Below are positions 25,741 to 34,950 of a DNA stretch of 64,000 nucleotides, piece after piece (the stretch's first letter is position 1; each line of letters opens with the position of its first letter). The notes under the pieces are model-generated. The model was not told where the DNA came from and did not search any database. It was given only the letters and a program-made list of their open reading frames with translations. The translations under genes and the position numbers were made by a program. The stretch comes from Nitrobacteraceae bacterium AZCC 1564 (lineage in GTDB: Bacteria; Pseudomonadota; Alphaproteobacteria; Rhizobiales; Xanthobacteraceae), in contig JBAGRR010000001.1 in the NCBI GenBank assembly GCA_036924835.1, positions 1,922,001-1,986,000 on the forward strand, in the 5' to 3' direction.

Positions 25741-28101
25741 TTATCGCGACTTGGCTTTGCCGCCGCTTTTCTCTGCAGCGCGGCGCAAGGCTTCAGCAAG
25801 CGCACCACCGCCGGAGTTATCCGGACGCCCGCTTGTCCGAGGTTCGCTACGGCGAGGCGATGACATCCGTTGGTTGCCATCGGCGCGCGCTGCGCCTCCG
25901 GCCATGCGATCGGATTTGCTACCGACTTCATCATCAAGACGCAGCGTCAGCGAGATGCGCTTGCGCGGCTTGTCGACCTCGAGAACCTTGACGCGCACGA
26001 TGTCACCCGGCTTCACGACCTCGCGCGGGTCCTTGATGAACGAGTGCGACATGGCGGAGACGTGCACCAGGCCATCTTGGTGGACACCGATATCCACGAA
26101 GGCACCGAAAGCTGCAACGTTGGTCACTGCGCCCTCGAGTATCATGCCGGGCTGCAGGTCGTTGAGGGTCTCAACACCTTCCTTGAAAACCGCCGCCTTG
26201 AAGGCTGGACGCGGATCGCGCCCCGGCTTTTCAAGCTCGCGCAGAATGTCGGTGACCGTTGGCAAGCCGAACGTCTCGTCGACGAAGGTCTGCGGCTTCA
26301 ACTGCCGCAACACGTTGGCGTTACCGATGACGGCCTTGATATCGCTTTTAGTGGCTTCCAGAATTCTGCGCACCACCGGATAGGCTTCCGGATGTACACC
26401 TGATGCGTCCAGCGGATCATCACCGTTGGGAATACGCAAGAATCCCGCGCACTGCTCGAAGGCCTTTGGCCCAAGACGCGGGACATCCTTCAGCGCCTTG
26501 CGCGAGCGGAAAGGACCGTTCGCATCGCGATGCTGTACAATGCTTTGCGCGAGCCCCGGACCTATGCCGGACACGCGCGCCAACAACGGAGCGGATGCTG
26601 TGTTGGCGTCGACACCAACGGCGTTCACGCAATCTTCGACCACCGCGTCAAGCGAACGCGACAACTTGGCCTCGCCCAGATCATGCTGATATTGTCCGAC
26701 ACCAATCGACTTCGGATCGATCTTCACGAGCTCCGCCAGCGGATCCTGAAGCCTGCGCGCAATCGACACGGCTCCGCGCAAGGTCACATCGAGATCGGGC
26801 AGTTCTTCCGACGCAAACGCAGAAGCCGAATAGACCGACGCGCCCGCTTCCGACACCACGATTTTCGACATCTTGAGGTCGGGCAGCAACTTGACCAATT
26901 CAGTGGCCAGCTTGTCGGTTTCGCGGGATGCGGTGCCATTGCCGATCGCGATCAGCTCAACCTTATGCTGATTGGCAAGCTTGCCGAGGATCGCGAGCGC
27001 TTCATCCCATCGCCGTTGCGGCTCATGGGGGAAGATCGCCGTCGTCGCCACGACCTTGCCGGTCGCGTCCACGACTGCCACCTTGACACCGGTGCGATAA
27101 CCCGGATCAAGCCCCATCGTCGCGCGGGCGCCGGCAGGAGCTGCAAGCAACAGGTCCCGCAGGTTCGAGGCAAACACGCGCACGCCTTCCTCTTCCGCCG
27201 CAGTCCACAGCTTCAGGCGCATATCGATATTGAGATGGATCTGGATCTTGGTGCGCCATGCCCAGCGCACGGTATCGACCAGCCAGCGGTCGGCAGGCCG
27301 TCCGCGATCGGCGATCGCGAAGCGCTGCATGATGCGAAGTTCGTATGAGTTCGCGCTGGTCGAAGGGGCAGCCGAGGCCTCCGGCTCGATATGCAGGTCG
27401 AGCACCTCCTCCTTCTCGCCACGGAACAGCGCAAGAATACGGTGCGACGGCAGCTTGACCAGTGGTTCGTTGAATTCAAAGTAATCGCTGAACTTGGCGC
27501 CGGCTTCCTGCTTGCCATCGCGGATTCGCGAGGTCACCACTCCGTTCGACCACAACTGCTCACGAAGCGCGCCAATCAGGTCTGCGTCTTCCGCAAACCG
27601 CTCGACCAGAATTGCCCGCGCACCTTCGAGTGCAGCGGCGGCATCAGCCACCTGCTTCTCGGCATTGACAAAGGACGCCGCCGCTGTCTGCGGATCGCTA
27701 TCCGGCTTGGACAGCAGCATGTCAGCCAGCGGCTCAAGTCCCGCTTCCTTTGCAATCTCCGCCTTCGTGCGACGCTTCGGCTTATAGGGCAGATAGATGT
27801 CTTCAAGACGACCCTTGCTGTCAGCAGCCATGATGCTGGCCTCCAGAGCCGCATCAAGCTTGCCCTGTTCGCGGATCGAATTGAGGATGACGGTACGGCG
27901 GTCTTCGAGCTCCCGCAGATAAGTCAGGCGCTCTTCCAGTGTGCGCAACTGCGCATCGTCGAGCGCACCAGTTGCTTCTTTACGGTAACGAGCGATGAAC
28001 GGAACCGTGGCTCCTCCGTCGAGCAGCGCCACCGTGGCTTCAATCTGCTCTTCCCGAACGCCCAGCTCTTCGGCAATTTTCTGGTGAATGGTTTTTGCCA
28101 C
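25741..28101 (-). CDS. tex: Tex family RNA-binding transcription accessory protein
   Basis: Cytoplasmic nucleic-acid-binding protein of 786 residues that acts in transcription and RNA turnover. Domains in order: N-terminal helix-turn-helix-like region (1-190) with [16 protein letters not shown], a YqgF/RNase H-like domain starting near [14 protein letters not shown], helix-hairpin-helix motifs around [15 protein letters not shown] and [11 protein letters not shown], and a C-terminal S1 domain ([20 protein letters not shown]). A basic, Ser/Arg/Gly-rich tail of about 65 residues ends in KSGGKAKSR. All parts match the family. It is a single-gene unit with its own terminator. Confidence 0.96.
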   Translation of the reverse strand: MAKTIHQKIAEELGVREEQIEATVALLDGGATVPFIARYRKEATGALDDAQLRTLEERLTYLRELEDRRTVILNSIREQGKLDAALEASIMAADSKGRLEDIYLPYKPKRRTKAEIAKEAGLEPLADMLLSKPDSDPQTAAASFVNAEKQVADAAAALEGARAILVERFAEDADLIGALREQLWSNGVVTSRIRDGKQEAGAKFSDYFEFNEPLVKLPSHRILALFRGEKEEVLDLHIEPEASAAPSTSANSYELRIMQRFAIADRGRPADRWLVDTVRWAWRTKIQIHLNIDMRLKLWTAAEEEGVRVFASNLRDLLLAAPAGARATMGLDPGYRTGVKVAVVDATGKVVATTAIFPHEPQRRWDEALAILGKLANQHKVELIAIGNGTASRETDKLATELVKLLPDLKMSKIVVSEAGASVYSASAFASEELPDLDVTLRGAVSIARRLQDPLAELVKIDPKSIGVGQYQHDLGEAKLSRSLDAVVEDCVNAVGVDANTASAPLLARVSGIGPGLAQSIVQHRDANGPFRSRKALKDVPRLGPKAFEQCAGFLRIPNGDDPLDASGVHPEAYPVVRRILEATKSDIKAVIGNANVLRQLKPQTFVDETFGLPTVTDILRELEKPGRDPRPAFKAAVFKEGVETLNDLQPGMILEGAVTNVAAFGAFVDIGVHQDGLVHVSAMSHSFIKDPREVVKPGDIVRVKVLEVDKPRKRISLTLRLDDEVGSKSDRMAGGAARADGNQRMSSPRRSEPRTSGRPDNSGGGALAEALRRAAEKSGGKAKSR

Positions 28102-28367
28102 GCCCGCACCTGCTTCTAAAACCGCGACTCACAAACCCAGCCGCCAAGGGAGGGGCATATGGGCTACAAGGAATCGATTCTTCAACCCCTGTATGACAGC
28201 ATTCAACCGCTGTGCACGGCGAAAGTTTGTCCTGGATTGACCGCCGCTGTTCAACTCTGTGGACGGGTATAAGTGCTGGATAGCGCAGGAGAATTTAGCT
28301 CGGACTCAATCGACCAAGGCGTGCTGTTAAAATGCATCAAGGGGACCGGCTGCGCAGAATTCTTCGT
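28102..28367. other. intergenic stretch upstream of tex, no gene recognised
   Basis: The tex promoter must lie in the first part. No open frame with convincing start or composition is seen. It ends at palindromic element A. Confidence 0.5.
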
Positions 28368-28446
28368 CTAGCGGAGCGGATTTGACGTTCGCTCCTTGCT
28401 TGCCGCGAATTCGTGATGCGAACCTCAAGTCCCAACGCTGCACTAG
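28368..28446. repeat. CTAG-ended palindromic element, 79 nt (element A)
   Basis: Starts CTAGCGGAGCGGATTTGACG and ends GCTGCACTAG. The arms pair imperfectly. It is a diverged copy of element C at 30303-30381: same length, same inner segment (GCTTGCCGC, AATTCGTGATGCGAAC) and same orientation. Confidence 0.8.
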
Positions 28447-28456
28447 AATCTTATAG

Positions 28457-28527
28457 TGGTCTTTCGATTCTAACGTTCGCAAAGGTGCCCACCGGGAAGG
28501 GATGCGAACGTTAGAATCGGACCACCA
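28457..28527. repeat. palindromic element with 17-bp perfect arms (element B)
   Basis: CGATTCTAACGTTCGCA (28465-28481) and its perfect complement (28503-28519) flank a GGTGCCCACC-containing loop. The outer arms TGGTC and GGACCA also pair. It is 10 nt from element A. A half-copy (right arm only) follows element C at 30383-30430 in the same order. Confidence 0.85.
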
Positions 28528-28600
28528 GGCTATCGAAAACCGGGCTCATTGCGTCAGGTCATTGCCGCTGTTGTCGACGGGCGGTGGCAGCAAGACGAGT

Positions 28601-29645
28601 TCAAGCAACCGTCCGCTCCGCAGAAGAAGACCACTGCGTATCGTTGTTTGAAGCTCTAAATGCGTGGGTCTTTTCGTGCCAGTACCACGCCGTGCGAATG
28701 ATCGTCTTGAGATCGGAATGAGCAGGCTTGAATTGGATATCCTGCCTGGCAAACGTCGGATCCGCCACTAACATCGGCGGATCACCCGCACGCCGCGGAC
28801 GATAAATCAGCGGTATCGTGCGCCCTGTTTCGGAAAAGATCGCCGCGAGAATCTGCTTGACCGAGTAACCGACACTGGTCCCCAAATTATAGATCCCGCC
28901 TGGGTGACCGGCCATCAGGAGTTCTACCGCTCGCACATGGGCAGCGGCGAGATCCGTAACATGGATGTAGTCTCTGACGGCTGTTCCATCGAACGTGTCG
29001 TAATCGTCGCCAAAAATACTGAAATCGTCTAGGTGTCCCTGCAGCGCCATCATGGCTCTAGGGATCAAGTGTGTCTCGGGATCACGGTGCTCGCCGATAA
29101 CTCCCGAGGCATCTGCGCCGCTGGCATTGAAATATCGGAAGCAAATCGAATTCAGTCCATAAGCATTGCGATGATCGGACAAGATTTCCTCGATCATCAA
29201 TTTGGATTTGCCATAAGGATTGACGGGCTGCTTCGGATCGGTCTCGGCAATCGGATCAGAACCGGCGTTGCCGTAGACGGCGCCGGTGCTGGAAAATATC
29301 AGGTTTGAACAGTTCGCCTCCCGCATCGCTCGTAACAGCGAAAGCGTGCCGCTCACGTTGTTTGAATAGTACTTCTGCGGATCAATGACGGATTCGCCGA
29401 CTGCGCTCACTGCGGCAAAATGCATGACCGCTGCGAAGTCATAGGATCGGAAGACCATCTCAACGCCGCTTTTGGTCCCGGACGTCCCCCTCCAGCAGCG
29501 GCCCCCACTGCACAAAACGCCTGTGGCCTGTAGAGAGGTTGTCGAAACAGACCGGAAGATATCCAGCTTCAGATAAGGCCTTGCAGCAGTGGGAGCCGAT
29601 ATAACCGGCACCGCCCGTTACCAACACTGCGCCGCGTCCCGCCAT
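28601..29645 (-). pseudogene. galE: UDP-glucose 4-epimerase (galE) with a frameshift
   Basis: The gene is in two frames. The first part (from the ATG at 29645) reads the NAD-binding [13 protein letters not shown] and runs to EGDVRD; the second part resumes at [20 protein letters not shown] and carries the catalytic Ser in SSTGAVYG, the PYGKSK motif (Tyr and Lys) and YNLGTSVGYSVKQI. One extra base near 29474-29475 (TTTTGGTCC where TTTTGTCC is expected on the plus strand) explains the break: without it a full GalE of about 348 residues would be made. Everything else looks intact, so this is either a very recent mutation or a sequencing error. The enzyme would interconvert UDP-glucose and UDP-galactose for the nearby polysaccharide locus. 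It is flanked by palindromic repeats. Confidence 0.85.
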
Positions 29646-29681
29646 GGCCTCAGCCCTGCCTGCAATTCGACCGCGGGCCAT

Positions 29682-29824
29682 TTAATTGTTTATTATTATT
29701 TAATTCAAGACATTTAATCGCACCAAGATTTAATTAGGTCGAATATGGATAATATGCCCGACGCTTCAATAATCAAGAATAAAATCTATTTAAAATCAAT
29801 AAGATAGCCCGTCGACACAAAGAA
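29682..29824. promoter_or_regulatory. AT-rich island with repeated ATTTAAT motifs
   Basis: The 143-nt stretch between galE and the VanZ-like gene contains ATTTAAT at least three times, plus a TTTAATTG at its edge and a related TTTAAAAT. Both flanking genes run on the minus strand, so this is the likely galE promoter region. Strong contrast in composition with flanking genes suggests a binding region for an AT-preferring regulator. Confidence 0.45.
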
Positions 29825-30163
29825 CTAATCTGGAGGCCTGTCCCAGAAGCGCGCGGTTACAATACCGATTGAGCCGCCCGCAAGTTTAATCAGCAGATCC
29901 GACAATCGGGCATGGCGGTCAGGCGTAAGGAGTTGAGATAGCTCAAGGATAATGGCGGTCCCGAATACGAGCATTGCGACCAGCAGCGAATGACGCGGGT
30001 AAGCCAGCGTAAATAGCAAGCCCGTGAGGGCAAACGCACCGATATGTTCAAAACCTACGCCTGCGACATGAGGGCGAACGCCGATAGGAGAAAGCGTGGC
30101 ATAAGCAATGAAGCCAAGACTTAGCCAGGCCGCTACGGCTGCAAGTCTGCGGTAGATGGTCAC
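29825..30163 (-). CDS. VanZ-like membrane protein
   Basis: A 112-residue protein with about four hydrophobic helices. The family signature is a Glu/Gln in helix 3 followed by a polar loop: LELSQLLTPDRHARLSDLL, then an Asn-less but Gly-rich LAGGSIGIV. VanZ-like proteins are small membrane proteins of uncertain function, often found beside polysaccharide export genes; the original VanZ gives low teicoplanin resistance. Here it precedes the broken galE on the same strand. The specific role is unknown. Confidence 0.7.
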   Translation of the reverse strand: MTIYRRLAAVAAWLSLGFIAYATLSPIGVRPHVAGVGFEHIGAFALTGLLFTLAYPRHSLLVAMLVFGTAIILELSQLLTPDRHARLSDLLIKLAGGSIGIVTARFWDRPPD

Positions 30164-30302
30164 ATCGCCACCCAGGTCAGTAAGTGAAGTCCCCCAGCAT
30201 TTAATGATCTTAAATGTCGGCGCGCGGCCTAATCAAGGTCCAAAACTTAAGCCCATGTTAATGCGCCAAAAAGAACATCACTGTATGATTTCAGCCGTGG
30301 CG

Positions 30303-30381
30303 CTAGTGGAGCGGATTTGACGTTCGCTGCCCTGCTTGCCGCAAATTCGTGATGCGAACGTCAAATCCAAAGCTCCACTAG
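30303..30381. repeat. CTAG-ended palindromic element, 79 nt (element C)
   Basis: Starts CTAGTGGAGCGGATTTGACG and ends GAGCTCCACTAG-like (AGCTCCACTAG). Arms GGATTTGACGTTCGC and GCGAACGTCAAATCC pair perfectly over 15 bp, and outer CTAGTGGAGC with GCTCCACTAG over 10 bp. It is the better-preserved relative of element A. Confidence 0.9.
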
Positions 30382-30382
30382 A

Positions 30383-30430
30383 ACCTTTGCCCACCGAGAC
30401 GGGATACAAACGTTAGAATCGGACCACTAG
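30383..30430. repeat. half copy of palindromic element B
   Basis: Contains the loop segment TGCCCACCGAGACGGGAT and the right arm AACGTTAGAATCGGACCACTAG (only the last 20 compared), without the left arm. It follows element C just as element B follows element A, so the A+B and C+half-B pairs are direct repeats of one composite unit. Confidence 0.75.
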
Positions 30431-30497
30431 TTGGCTGCCAGTGCAGGCCATAGGGCGAAACCGTCAGGAGCAATCTCGAACCGATAGCGCGGACCGG

Positions 30498-31514
30498 ATG
30501 GTGTGGAAATTACTTTCACGGAATAACCCGCGAGCCTCGAGTGTTCCCGAGGGCGTGCGTATCTATGCCGTTGGAGATATTCACGGCCGCGCCGATCTTC
30601 TCGCCCCGATGCTGTCCCAGATCGAAATAGATATTGCACTCCGCCCGATTTCACGGCCGATCGCTGTCTTCCTTGGCGACTATATTGATCGCGGGCCATC
30701 CTCAAGGACTGTGCTTGATCTTCTCACCAACGACGATTTCGCAGTCGAGAAAGTTTTCCTCAAAGGTAATCACGAAGCACTTCTTCTCAAATTCCTGGAC
30801 AATTCAGAAATCCTGGATGGCTGGAGGCAGTGTGGCGGCCTCGAAACTCTCATTTCCTTTGGCGTAAAACCTCCGATAAACCCCGCACCTTATGAACGCG
30901 CGCAATTGGCGCGAAGCCTGAGCAGTGCGCTCACCACAACGCATCGCCAGTTCCTCGAAACACTCAAACCGATATTCCTTTGTGGCGATTTCGTCTTCGT
31001 TCACGCAGGATTGCGGCCGCTCATTCCAATCCAAGAACAGGAAGAGGAGGATCTGCTCTGGATCCGAGATGACTTTCTGCTCTGGGACAGAGAGTTTGAG
31101 AAAATCGTGGTGCACGGGCACACGCCCGTTCGCCAACCCGATATCCGGCCCAACCGGATCAATATCGACACTGGTGCCTTCGCAACAGGACGACTGACTT
31201 GCTTGACGATTGAAGGCGCTGAGATCGCCCCCCTCATCGACGTCCGAGAATGGCTGCGTGGCTTGCCCCATCTCGGATTATCAGACAGTGGATTAAACGA
31301 TCTGCTGAACTCCGCGCGAATGGGGTCCGTGCAGGACACGACGCTTGCCAGCATCCACGAAAGGGCAATGGCTGTCGAGCTGAAGGCTCAAGGCCCGCAT
31401 CGCGCGGCCGCCATTCATGTCAAACAGCTCAGGGAATCCCTGTCTTTCTATGACAAGGATTCCCTGGCACGCCTTGATCCGCGAAAGCGGCGGTTTGAAC
31501 CTAATTCTCCTTGA
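30498..31514 (+). CDS. PPP-type serine/threonine protein phosphatase (metallophosphoesterase)
   Basis: A 338-residue phosphatase with all metal-binding motifs: GDIHG (26-30), GDYIDRG (60-66), GNHE (about 92) and later HAG and HGHT, the latter followed by NIDTGA. These bind a dimetal centre and hydrolyse phosphoprotein or diadenosine tetraphosphate esters, as in PrpA/ApaH-like proteins. A C-terminal helical extension of about 90 residues has no recognised domain. The ATG at 30498 is chosen, since the frame upstream lacks family sequence. Its 3' end overlaps the convergent HlyD-type adaptor gene by 14 nt. The neighbourhood suggests control of secretion or polysaccharide production by dephosphorylation, which is inference. 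Confidence 0.88.
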   Translation: MVWKLLSRNNPRASSVPEGVRIYAVGDIHGRADLLAPMLSQIEIDIALRPISRPIAVFLGDYIDRGPSSRTVLDLLTNDDFAVEKVFLKGNHEALLLKFLDNSEILDGWRQCGGLETLISFGVKPPINPAPYERAQLARSLSSALTTTHRQFLETLKPIFLCGDFVFVHAGLRPLIPIQEQEEEDLLWIRDDFLLWDREFEKIVVHGHTPVRQPDIRPNRINIDTGAFATGRLTCLTIEGAEIAPLIDVREWLRGLPHLGLSDSGLNDLLNSARMGSVQDTTLASIHERAMAVELKAQGPHRAAAIHVKQLRESLSFYDKDSLARLDPRKRRFEPNSP

Positions 31515-32841
31515 ACGCCCTCGAGGCTTGATCACGCAAAGGCTTCATCAAATAGGATAGCGCTGTTCGACCACCGGTTTGGATGAAGGCATCAACCGGC
31601 ATGCCTGGAAGAAGTTTTGCTCCACCGAGTCGCTCGATTTCATCCGTCTTGAGCATGATGCGAGACATGTAATAGCTGGTGCCCGTGCGTTGATCCTGCG
31701 TGAGGTCCGGGGAAACAAGACTGACCTCTCCCTTGATCTCCGGCGTGGTACGCTGATTAAAGGCTGCAAATCTCAAGATGGCTGCCTGCCCGAGATGGAC
31801 ATGGTCGATATCTTGAGGCGCAATCTTGACCTCGACCGCGAGCGCGTCAGCATCCGGAACGATCAGCATGATCTGTTCGCCGGGCCCGATTACACCGCCA
31901 ACTGTATGCACGGAGAGCTGATGCACCCGTCCATTTTGCGGCGCGCGGATATCCACGCGGTTCAATTGATCGACGGCAGCAATCTTGCGTTCGGCAAGTT
32001 CAGCCAGCTTTGAACGCACTTCAACGAGATCCTTACCAACTTCGCTCCGCAAATCCTGATCGATCTGAATGATCTGAAGTGCGATTTCGGCCATCTTGCC
32101 CTTTGACTGTGCAATCATACCGCTCAGCTGACTGCGCTCGCCTTCGATGCGGGCCGCATCACGCTCCAAGGCTGTGAGGCGGGTGATCGGAACCAGATTT
32201 TTCTCCCGGAGGGTTCGCACGCCTTCAAGTTCTTGCTGGATGAAGTCCACTTCCTTCTTCTTCGCGTCGACCTGTCCGAGATAGCCCTTGATCTCATCCT
32301 CCAGCTGGGCACTGCGCTCCTTGAGCTGTGATTTCTGCCCCTGGCGCGCCTGGCGGCGCAATTCGAACAGACTACGTTCGGATGAGACCGCGTGTGCAGC
32401 ATCCGAGTTCGATTGACGGGCGCGCTCCAGCAGCGAAGCAGGGAAAACCACCTCATTGAGCCCGTCGCGCTCGGTTTCGAGGCGAGCCTGACGCGCCATG
32501 AATTCATCGACGTTCTTGGTGATGATCGATGCAGCCGCTTTGGTTTGCGTCTCATCAAGACGAACCAGAATGTCGCCGGCGCGAACCCGGTCCCCATCGC
32601 GCACCCGCAGTTCGCCGACAACGCCTCCAGTCGGGTGCTGCACTTTCTTGACGCTGGAGTCGACCACAAGTGTACCTTGCGCGACGACTGCGCCGGACAA
32701 CTCAGTTGTCGCGGCCCATCCGCCGATGCCGAACGTGACCATCATCACCAGGACGATGCCCACGATGAGATAACGTTGAATGGAATGCTGGGCTGAGTCG
32801 ATCATCTTGTGGTTCGGCGACTCGATCATCTGCTGGCTCAT
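31501..32841 (-). CDS. type I secretion membrane fusion protein (HlyD/PrtE family)
   Basis: Adaptor of 446 residues linking the inner-membrane ABC transporter to an outer-membrane TolC-like channel. A single membrane helix lies at about 24-46, followed by a lipoyl half (GTLVVDSSVKKVQHPTGGVV), a long coiled-coil hairpin (about 110-280), the second lipoyl half (VDIRAPQNGRVHQL) and a C-terminal beta-barrel ending near the conserved LPGMPVDAFIQTGGRTAL. It matches PrtE/PrsE. Its start overlaps the ABC transporter stop by 4 nt. No TolC gene is present in the window, as is common. Confidence 0.92.
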   Translation of the reverse strand: MSQQMIESPNHKMIDSAQHSIQRYLIVGIVLVMMVTFGIGGWAATTELSGAVVAQGTLVVDSSVKKVQHPTGGVVGELRVRDGDRVRAGDILVRLDETQTKAAASIITKNVDEFMARQARLETERDGLNEVVFPASLLERARQSNSDAAHAVSSERSLFELRRQARQGQKSQLKERSAQLEDEIKGYLGQVDAKKKEVDFIQQELEGVRTLREKNLVPITRLTALERDAARIEGERSQLSGMIAQSKGKMAEIALQIIQIDQDLRSEVGKDLVEVRSKLAELAERKIAAVDQLNRVDIRAPQNGRVHQLSVHTVGGVIGPGEQIMLIVPDADALAVEVKIAPQDIDHVHLGQAAILRFAAFNQRTTPEIKGEVSLVSPDLTQDQRTGTSYYMSRIMLKTDEIERLGGAKLLPGMPVDAFIQTGGRTALSYLMKPLRDQASRAFKEN

Positions 32842-34811
32842 CGAACCCTCCCACGATCGGCCGCCATTCTGAGCGGCACGGGCGTAGGCTGACGCAGAAC
32901 CTTGCTCAGCACTTCCTCCTTCTCACCGAACGCCTGCGATGTGCCGTCGGCAACAACCAGAACATGGTTGACACCGTCGAGGGACTTTGGCCGGTGCGTG
33001 ACAACGATCACAATGCCCCCACGCTGACGCACGTTGAGAATAGCCTTCGTCAGCGCCGCTTCTCCCTCGGAATCGAGATTTGAACTCGGCTCGTCAAGAA
33101 CCACCAGGAACGGATTGCCATAGAAAGCCCGCGCAAGAGCAATGCGCTGCCGCTGGCCAGCGGAGAGCGCCATTCCGCCCTCTCCTATCTTGGTTCCGTA
33201 TCCATCAGGAAAGGACAGGATCAGTTCATGCGCTCCGGCCGCACGCGCAGCCTCAAGCACCGCCGCTGGGGTCGCCTTCGGATCAAAGCGAGCGATGTTG
33301 ACCGCGACGCTGCCATCGAACAATTCGACGTCCTGCGGAAGATACCCGATATGCCTGCCAAGCGCCTCCGGCGACCACTGGTCAAACGTGGCGCCATCGA
33401 TTCTAATCTTGCCGTACAGCTGGGGCCACACACCGACAAGGGCGCGAGCGAGAGACGATTTGCCCGATCCACTCGGTCCGATGATTCCCAGTCCCTGACC
33501 GCTGGTCAGCGAAAACGAGACGTTCTGCAGCACGGCCCGCTCGCCGCCAGGCGGCACAACGTGAATCCGGTCAACGGTCAATGATTGCTCCGGCGGCGGA
33601 AGCTCCATCGGCTCCTCTTCCCTGGGCAACAGCGTCAGGAGCTGGTCCAGGCGCCGCGCGGACTGACGCGCCGAAACAAAGCCCTTCCAATTGGCGATGG
33701 CCAACTCGACCGGAGCGAGTGCGCGTGATGTGAGAATCGAACTGGCAATGATAATCCCTGCCGTCGCCTCCCCGTGGACGACCAGATAGGCGCCAACGGC
33801 GAGAACGCCGGACTGCAGAATCATACGGAAGACCTTCGACATTCCGCCGAGGCCGCTTGCCACATCGTTGGCCGCTTCGTTTGCAGCCATGTAGTGCTTG
33901 TTCACTTCGAGCCAGCGCGCCGCAGCCCGGTGTCTCATTCCCATGGCCCGCAACACTTCGGCATTGCGACGTCCCTCAACGGCAAGGGCGTTGCGCGACA
34001 TCGCGAAGCTCGCCGATGCCTTGGTGGCATTTCGCGTGCGGATCTCGGTGAGAGCCGTGAAGCCAACCAGCACAATGGCGCCAGCCAAAGCCACTGTCCC
34101 AATCCAGAAATGGAAATAGAAGCAGATGGCCAGATAGAGCGGGATCCACGGAAGATCAAACAGCGCACTCGGACCGCCGCTGGCGAGAAAACTACGGACC
34201 TGATCGATATCGCGTAGCGGCTGCAGGCCGTCGCCATCACCGCGGGTCCTCAGCGGCAGACGGACAACAGCATCATAGACCCTGTGGCCAAGCGTTTCCT
34301 CGAGGAAGCGCCCAATGCGGCCGCTGATGCGGGTACGAACCAGATCAAGTGCGCCCTGAAAGACGTACAGAAGAATAGCCAGAGCCAGCAATGCAATCAG
34401 CGTCGGCACGCTCCTGCTGGGCAAGACGCGATCATAGACCTGCAGCATGAAAAACGAACCGGTCAACATCAGAAGGTTGCTCAAGCCGCTGAAGACGGCC
34501 AGCCCCCAGAACGCGTGTCGGCACGAGGCCAGAAAATTGACGACCTCCGACCTCTGTTGATTAAACGCGACAACCGAGCGCCGCGGCTGAGCCGAGAAAA
34601 CCAGCGGCCTAACGCGTTCAACCGCCGTGCGCAAACGTTGGCGCGACCGGGACGAAAAAGACCGCGCGCGTTCGAATGCCCTGAAAAATTCGCGGGACGT
34701 TCCAGCGAATCTCGGCGAGTGTGCAAAGCGCCGTAAGGCAGCCGCAGACGCAGTGATCTGTGGAGCCCATTTCGAACCGGCCCCGGGTGCAGCTGTTTTT
34801 GCAGATTGCAT
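32838..34811 (-). CDS. type I secretion ABC transporter ATPase/permease (PrtD family)
   Basis: A 657-residue exporter half-molecule. The N-terminal ~85 residues are basic and without clear homology; then come six membrane helices (about 95-370 including LMLTGSFFMLQVYDRVLPS) and a C-terminal ATPase with Walker A GPSGSGKSS, signature LSAGQRQRIALARA and Walker B LVVLDEPSSNLD. This is the PrtD/PrsD type, which lacks a C39-like peptidase and exports RTX proteins through a C-terminal signal. The start is uncertain: 34811 is chosen, with an alternative Met at 34856. The gene lies 140 nt downstream of the gene for an RTX-tailed protein, its likely cargo. Confidence 0.92.
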   Translation of the reverse strand: MQSAKTAAPGAGSKWAPQITASAAALRRFAHSPRFAGTSREFFRAFERARSFSSRSRQRLRTAVERVRPLVFSAQPRRSVVAFNQQRSEVVNFLASCRHAFWGLAVFSGLSNLLMLTGSFFMLQVYDRVLPSRSVPTLIALLALAILLYVFQGALDLVRTRISGRIGRFLEETLGHRVYDAVVRLPLRTRGDGDGLQPLRDIDQVRSFLASGGPSALFDLPWIPLYLAICFYFHFWIGTVALAGAIVLVGFTALTEIRTRNATKASASFAMSRNALAVEGRRNAEVLRAMGMRHRAAARWLEVNKHYMAANEAANDVASGLGGMSKVFRMILQSGVLAVGAYLVVHGEATAGIIIASSILTSRALAPVELAIANWKGFVSARQSARRLDQLLTLLPREEEPMELPPPEQSLTVDRIHVVPPGGERAVLQNVSFSLTSGQGLGIIGPSGSGKSSLARALVGVWPQLYGKIRIDGATFDQWSPEALGRHIGYLPQDVELFDGSVAVNIARFDPKATPAAVLEAARAAGAHELILSFPDGYGTKIGEGGMALSAGQRQRIALARAFYGNPFLVVLDEPSSNLDSEGEAALTKAILNVRQRGGIVIVVTHRPKSLDGVNHVLVVADGTSQAFGEKEEVLSKVLRQPTPVPLRMAADRGRVR

Positions 34812-34889
34812 TCCATTGTGCGGAGGATTTACCCCCCGTCGACCAGACTCGACCATCGTAGGTGCCCCACGAGTTATCTATTGAATTAT

Positions 34890-34919
34890 CCCAAGAGCGG
34901 TTGTCACACCGCTCTTGGG
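34890..34919 (-). terminator. hairpin between the RTX-type substrate gene and its exporter genes
   Basis: CCCAAGAGCGG and its complement form an 11-bp perfect stem around an 8-nt loop. There is no T-run on the minus strand side (ATAATTC). The place between substrate and exporter genes suggests a partial terminator or RNA-stability element that lowers exporter expression relative to substrate. Confidence 0.65.
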
Positions 34920-34950
34920 TACTCTTGTACTGAACGCGTCGACCTCGACG

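Noticed and set aside
25166-26383. 405-codon open frame on the plus strand across the end of czcA and tex
   Set aside because: It runs in another frame of czcA and antisense to tex, both of which have complete family domains. Composition (Arg/Ala rich without motif) is that of a high-GC shadow frame.
26530-27348. 272-codon plus-strand open frame
   Set aside because: Antisense to tex in the RNase H-like domain. No family similarity.
28368-30430. Repeats considered as ends of an insertion sequence
   Set aside because: No transposase gene lies between them, and each repeat is itself a palindrome of about 80 nt. They fit small palindromic elements better than an IS.
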